From: JBNKHG01 sp050290225
GTDB lineage: Bacteria > Pseudomonadota > Gammaproteobacteria > Pseudomonadales > Cellvibrionaceae
Direction of reading: 5' to 3'
Assembly (NCBI GenBank): GCA_050290225.1
Contig: JBNKHG010000071.1
Coordinates: 1-25,008, forward strand
DNA length: 25,008 bases
Both the position numbers and the translations under genes were made by a program. Of this stretch, positions 21,318 through 25,008 are shown in pieces. The notes below the pieces were generated by a model. The model had not been told where the DNA came from. It ran no database searches and was given only the letters and a program-made list of their open reading frames with translations. Numbering within the stretch: position 1 is the first letter of the stretch; the number at the start of each line of letters is the position of its first letter.

Positions 21318-22952
21318 CTAGTTGCTGTGGCTCTTTTTGTGCTCAAGTGCAGCTGTCACATAGCTGGTAAACAACGGGTGACCGTCACGGGGGGTGGAGG
21401 TGAATTCCGGGTGGAACTGGCAGGCTACAAACCAGGGGTGGTTCTCTATTTCCACCACCTCGACCAGGGTATCGTCCGCAGACCAACCGCCTATGCGCAG
21501 GCCCGCCTGCTGCAACTGGTCCACATAGTTATTGTTGACTTCATAGCGGTGGCGATGGCGCTCGGTAATCACATCGTCGCCGTAAATTTCGCGAGTGCGG
21601 GAGCCTGCAACCAGTCGACACTCCTGGGCCCCCAGACGCATGGTACCGCCCAGGTCGGAGCTTTCGTCGCGTTTTTCCACATCGCCTTCAGCCGTGACCC
21701 ACTCGGTAATCAGACCGATCACCGGATGCGGGCATTTCTTATCAAACTCGGTACTGTTGGCCTCTTTCAGGCCCACCACATTGCGGGCAAACTCGATCAC
21801 CGCAGACTGCATTCCGAGACAGATCCCCAGGTATGGCACTTTACTCTCGCGGGCGTACTGCACCGCCATCAGTTTGCCCTCCACGCCGCGCTCGCCAAAA
21901 CCGCCGGGCACGAGGATAGCATCGACATCGTCCAGAATACCGGTCCCATTGGCTTCCAGTTCCTCAGCATCGATATAGTTCACATTGACCTTGGTGCGGG
22001 TATGAATGCCGGCATGGGTCAACGCTTCGTTGAGGGACTTGTAAGCATCGAGCAGGTCCATGTACTTGCCCACCATGGCGACGGTGACCTCGTGCTCGGG
22101 ATGGAGTTTGCCATCAACCACCCTGTCCCACTCACTGAGATCGGCCTCCGGACACTCAAGCCCGAATTTTTCCACCACAATCTGGTCCAGCCCCTGTTCC
22201 ATCAGCAGACGCGGAATGGCATAGATGGTATTGGCATCGGGCAGTGGTACCACTGCGCGCAGCTCGACGTTGGTGAATAGGGAGATCTTGCGACAGGAGT
22301 CCTCGTCGATTTTGACCTCAGAACGGCACAGGAGAATATCCGGCTGCAGGCCGATGGAGCGCAGTTCCTTGACCGAGTGCTGGGTGGGTTTGGTCTTGGT
22401 CTCACCGGCAGTGGAGATATAAGGCACCAGTGTCAGGTGCATAAGCATGGAACGCTGGGGCCCCAGCTCCACCTTCAACTGACGCACCGCCTCCAGGAAT
22501 GGCTGGGATTCGATATCCCCCACGGTTCCCCCAATCTCCACCAGGGCCACATCGACGTTTTTACCGCCCTCGATGATGCGTCGCTTGATCTCGTCAGTTA
22601 TGTGGGGAATCACCTGCACGGTGCCGCCCAGGTAATCGCCCCGGCGCTCCTTGCGCAGCACGGTTTCGTAAACGCGCCCGGTGGTGAAATTGTTGCGACG
22701 GGACATCTTGGTGCGCTGGAAACGCTCGTAGTGTCCCAAGTCCAGATCGGTTTCGGCCCCGTCCTCGGTAACGAATACCTCGCCGTGCTGGAAGGGGCTC
22801 ATGGTGCCCGGATCGACATTGATATAGGGGTCCAGCTTGAGGATCGTGACCTTGAGGCCGCGGGCCTCCAGAATCGCCGCCAGGGAAGCGGAGGCAATAC
22901 CCTTGCCCAGGGAAGAAACAACACCACCAGTTACGAATATATATCGCGTCAT
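21318..22952 (-). CDS. pyrG: CTP synthase
   Basis: This 544-aa enzyme has an N-terminal amidoligase domain starting MTRYIFVTGGVVSSLGKGIAS with the ATP-binding SSLGKG loop (residues 13-18). A type-I glutamine amidotransferase domain follows, with nucleophile Cys in LGICLGMQSAVIEFARN (about residue 380) and catalytic His-Glu in ACQFHPEFTSTP (about 517-528). It makes CTP from UTP with glutamine nitrogen. ATG 22952 has an AAGG ribosome site seven bases upstream. The gene opens a pyrG-kdsA-eno run and lies 257 bp after tilS on the same strand; no clear promoter could be fixed in that gap. Confidence 0.99.
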   Translation of the reverse strand: MTRYIFVTGGVVSSLGKGIASASLAAILEARGLKVTILKLDPYINVDPGTMSPFQHGEVFVTEDGAETDLDLGHYERFQRTKMSRRNNFTTGRVYETVLRKERRGDYLGGTVQVIPHITDEIKRRIIEGGKNVDVALVEIGGTVGDIESQPFLEAVRQLKVELGPQRSMLMHLTLVPYISTAGETKTKPTQHSVKELRSIGLQPDILLCRSEVKIDEDSCRKISLFTNVELRAVVPLPDANTIYAIPRLLMEQGLDQIVVEKFGLECPEADLSEWDRVVDGKLHPEHEVTVAMVGKYMDLLDAYKSLNEALTHAGIHTRTKVNVNYIDAEELEANGTGILDDVDAILVPGGFGERGVEGKLMAVQYARESKVPYLGICLGMQSAVIEFARNVVGLKEANSTEFDKKCPHPVIGLITEWVTAEGDVEKRDESSDLGGTMRLGAQECRLVAGSRTREIYGDDVITERHRHRYEVNNNYVDQLQQAGLRIGGWSADDTLVEVVEIENHPWFVACQFHPEFTSTPRDGHPLFTSYVTAALEHKKSHSN

Positions 22953-23209
22953 GTATTACCTTGCTTATTGTCGTAAGTCGGTCAAATTCGGGGCGATCCC
23001 GGTAAAACCTCAAATTCACTCAACATTGATTCGTCGCCGGTGGGACGTGTCGGGTATTTCGGGGTTGTTCACGGGAGGCGGGCGTCAGCCTGCAAATCTC
23101 GCCTGTTCGAGGCGTGGCTACCACCCTCAAGATGGGACGCCAGAGTACCAGAAAGCCCTTTTTGTCTCAATGGTGAGTTGGCAGTTTCGGCACGAATGGA
23201 TTCCACCGG

Positions 23210-24574
23210 TCAGGATGACGGGGAAGCGGGGTCGTATGGGCGCCAGTGGAGCCTGATTCCCTGTTCCCCGGTCAATGCCTGGAAACCCTCGCAGACCCAG
23301 AGATCCCCCACCGCCACCAGGCTTTCGCCACTGTAAATCAGGGGAGTCATGCCCCGTAACCAAGGCTCCAGGCCGTATTCCTGCAACATTTTTTTCAAGG
23401 TCTGGGAGTGAGGCCGCCCCACGGGTTTACATCGTTCGCCACCCTGGCGCCAGCGAATCTCCAAGGGAACCAGGGGCCTGAGCGCCACCTGCCCCTCCGC
23501 CACTGTGACCACCTCCGCAGACAGACAGCCGCCCCCGGGAAGCGCCAGTGGCTGGGCAGACGCCCAAATTAACGGCGCCGGCTCGATCCAGGGCCGTACC
23601 GGGAGGCAATACAGCCGTCCACGGTAATGTCTCAGACTGACATTGCCCCAATTGACCTCAGCCTCACTGTCCCCGCGCGGATCAATCAGCTGCTGCTCCA
23701 CCTCCCGCAGGTGAACCCGATCCGGCATCTCAACCCCCTGCCGGGAAAACCAAAGGCGCAGCAGCTGGGCGCGACGAGGAGGGTTGAGGCACTGTAACGC
23801 TTCAAGCGCGAGGCTGCGCCCCATCCGTTCTATACGCTCCTCTGCAGCCTCGAGATCCAGTTCCGCCAGTTCTTCCGCCAATGCCTGGGTTTCCCGGCAG
23901 AGCTCCGTTGACTGCAGCCAGCGCCGGCTAAAGCCGGGCCACCGCTTTTCCAACTCGGGCATAATCCGGTGACGCAGGAAGTTGCGGTCAAAATCGGTAT
24001 CGGCATTACTCTCGTCTTCGATCCAGCTCAGCCGCCACTCCCGGGCGTAGACTTCCAGTTCCGCCCGGCTGTAGTCCATCAGGGGACGCACCAGGATGCC
24101 CCTGCCAAGCCTCCGCTCCGGTGCCATGGCACCCAGTCCTTTGGGACCGGCACCCCGCATCAGTCGCAGCAGCAGGGTTTCAGCCTGGTCGTCGCGGTGG
24201 TGGGCCGTCAACATCACTTCGCCGGAGTTGAGGTACTTCTCAAATACCCGATAGCGGGCGTCCCGCGCGGCGTCTTCCACGCCGCGCCCCCGGTTATTGA
24301 CCGCGACTTTTTCACAGTGAAATTCCACCCCCCATTGTCGGCACAGGTCTTCACAGAAAGACTGCCAATGATCAGCATTGGAGGACAGCTGGTGATTGAT
24401 ATGCAGGGCTTTTAGCGGCAGGTTCAGCTGCTTGAGACTGTGCAAAAGAACCACGGAATCCAGGCCGCCACTCAGGGCCACCCACCAGGTGTTTTCGGCT
24501 GAATACTGTTCGATGTGTGCCAACAGTGCGCTTTGGCTAAAGGGCATTAAAGGGCATTTAGAAAGAGTACTCAT
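23210..24574 (-). CDS. tilS: tRNA(Ile)-lysidine synthase TilS
   Basis: This 454-aa protein has the N-terminal PP-loop SGGLDSVVLLHSLKQL (about residues 34-49), TAHHRDDQAETLLLRLMRGAGPKGLGAM, and the aromatic-rich RPLMDYSRAELEVYAREWRLSWIEDESNADTDFDRNFLRH. C-terminal TilS domains follow, ending in PLIYSGESLVAVGDLWVCEGF. It converts the wobble cytidine of one tRNA-Ile to lysidine. ATG 24574 is the longest sensible start; ATG 24547 (MPFSQSALL) is also plausible, as neither has a strong ribosome site. The longer open frame back to 24715 has no family support. In relatives accA lies upstream; here a long gene-free stretch begins. Confidence 0.95.
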   Translation of the reverse strand: MSTLSKCPLMPFSQSALLAHIEQYSAENTWWVALSGGLDSVVLLHSLKQLNLPLKALHINHQLSSNADHWQSFCEDLCRQWGVEFHCEKVAVNNRGRGVEDAARDARYRVFEKYLNSGEVMLTAHHRDDQAETLLLRLMRGAGPKGLGAMAPERRLGRGILVRPLMDYSRAELEVYAREWRLSWIEDESNADTDFDRNFLRHRIMPELEKRWPGFSRRWLQSTELCRETQALAEELAELDLEAAEERIERMGRSLALEALQCLNPPRRAQLLRLWFSRQGVEMPDRVHLREVEQQLIDPRGDSEAEVNWGNVSLRHYRGRLYCLPVRPWIEPAPLIWASAQPLALPGGGCLSAEVVTVAEGQVALRPLVPLEIRWRQGGERCKPVGRPHSQTLKKMLQEYGLEPWLRGMTPLIYSGESLVAVGDLWVCEGFQALTGEQGIRLHWRPYDPASPSS

Positions 24575-25008
24575 CAATGGGTATCGGCGGCCGCTATTTA
24601 ATTCGCGTATTGTGCCATAAACCGACAGGGAAAGAGGTACGATGGGCCATTCGAAGGCAAATTCACAACGCAACACCGGGATTTCCCCCAGTACTTTGCC
24701 GAGGACAACGGCCATTGCCGGCGAGACGCGCCTTCCCGGGCGCTTCCGGGTACGCTGAAAGTATGCGAACTTCTGACGCAGGACACGAGTAGTCTTTCAA
24801 TCTGATAGCGAATGACGCATTGACGCCGCGAATCCACTGCGATGTCAGGCCTGAGTGGCTGAGGTGCCTTCAGAAACCGTGCGCGACAAGGACGTCGCGC
24901 CCGAGCCCCGGGCCGGCCCCGCGAGTGCAACGAGTGCTTTGGGTCCGGGGAGGGGTAGACGGCGTGCTTCTGAAGGCACCTCAGTCACTCAGGCCGGATC
25001 GAAGCCTA
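24575..25008. other. Gene-free right edge with a long inverted repeat
   Basis: These 434 bases hold no convincing gene. A minus-strand frame (24930-24598) lacks recognisable domains and spans the inverted repeat, so it is not listed. The region contains the 148-bp inverted-repeat element described separately. The tilS promoter should lie between about 24580 and 24800 but could not be fixed. Confidence 0.55.
24848..24995. repeat. Long inverted-repeat element (28-bp arms, GC-rich core)
   Basis: GGCCTGAGTGGCTGAGGTGC (24848-24867) and the following CTTCAGAA pair with the complement at 24968-24995, with one mismatch in 28. The 92-bp core holds a second hairpin, GCGCGAC/GTCGCGC (24881-24900), and a CGAGTGC-AA-CGAGTGC direct repeat. 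It could be a dispersed extragenic repeat, a small non-autonomous mobile element or a structured RNA. No flanking target duplication was seen. Confidence 0.65.

Noticed and set aside
20583..22280. Plus-strand 565-aa frame across kdsA/pyrG
   Set aside because: Antisense shadow of two conserved housekeeping genes.
24598..24930. Minus-strand 110-aa frame at the right edge
   Set aside because: Arginine-rich composition, no domain, overlaps the inverted repeat and the tilS upstream region; a chance frame in GC-rich DNA.
1..25008. CRISPR array, tRNA or rRNA genes
   Set aside because: No regularly spaced direct repeats and no tRNA or rRNA-like sequence was recognised anywhere in the window; the check was by eye only.

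Overview
The right two thirds of this window (about 9.04 to 24.6 kb) are a conserved gammaproteobacterial chromosome block: mutS, fdxA, rpoS, nlpD, a DUF368 (PopT-type) gene, pcm, truD, ispF, ispD, ftsB, eno, kdsA, pyrG and tilS. This order is that of Pseudomonas-like and Cellvibrio/Microbulbifer-like gammaproteobacteria. A DUF368 gene between pcm and nlpD points to the second group, probably a marine or environmental species. That placement is an inference from gene order and protein similarity recalled from memory. No 16S rRNA gene is in view.

The left third (1 to about 9,030) is accessory DNA. From the left edge it holds: a sequence resembling the 5' end of a group II intron; two clear integron attC sites on the minus strand, each swallowing the stop codon of its cassette gene (a gene broken by an in-frame TAA, and a LysE/RhtB exporter); an IS91-family module (tyrosine recombinase plus HUH transposase) with an internal deletion joining the two genes; a stretch full of palindromes and repeats; and single cargo genes for a GFA/CENP-V-type protein and a GNAT acetyltransferase. 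These are followed by an HxlR regulator divergent from a glutathione transferase, then a MAPEG protein and a TfoX-N protein. The island ends in a compact recombination cassette (excisionase-like gene, HTH gene, phage-type tyrosine integrase). The integrase stops only 20 bp before the mutS start codon.

How the parts may work together. GFA-like, HxlR, GST and MAPEG proteins suggest a glutathione/electrophile detoxification theme. The HxlR-GST intergenic space has a good sigma70 promoter overlaid by two copies of a TTGCA-N3-TGCAA operator. The housekeeping block covers mismatch repair, stress sigma factor and cell-envelope amidase activation, lipid-carrier recycling, protein and tRNA/pseudouridine maintenance, isoprenoid synthesis (ispD/ispF), division (ftsB), glycolysis (eno), KDO synthesis (kdsA), CTP synthesis (pyrG) and tRNA-Ile lysidinylation (tilS). 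The usual surE between truD and pcm is absent.

The most interesting points are the integrase-mutS junction (possible control of a mutator phenotype by a mobile element), the cassette array cut off from any integrase by the IS91 module, the paired inverted hairpin repeats flanking that module, the TAAAAGGTA palindrome/iteron zone, and a 148-bp long-inverted-repeat element at the right edge.
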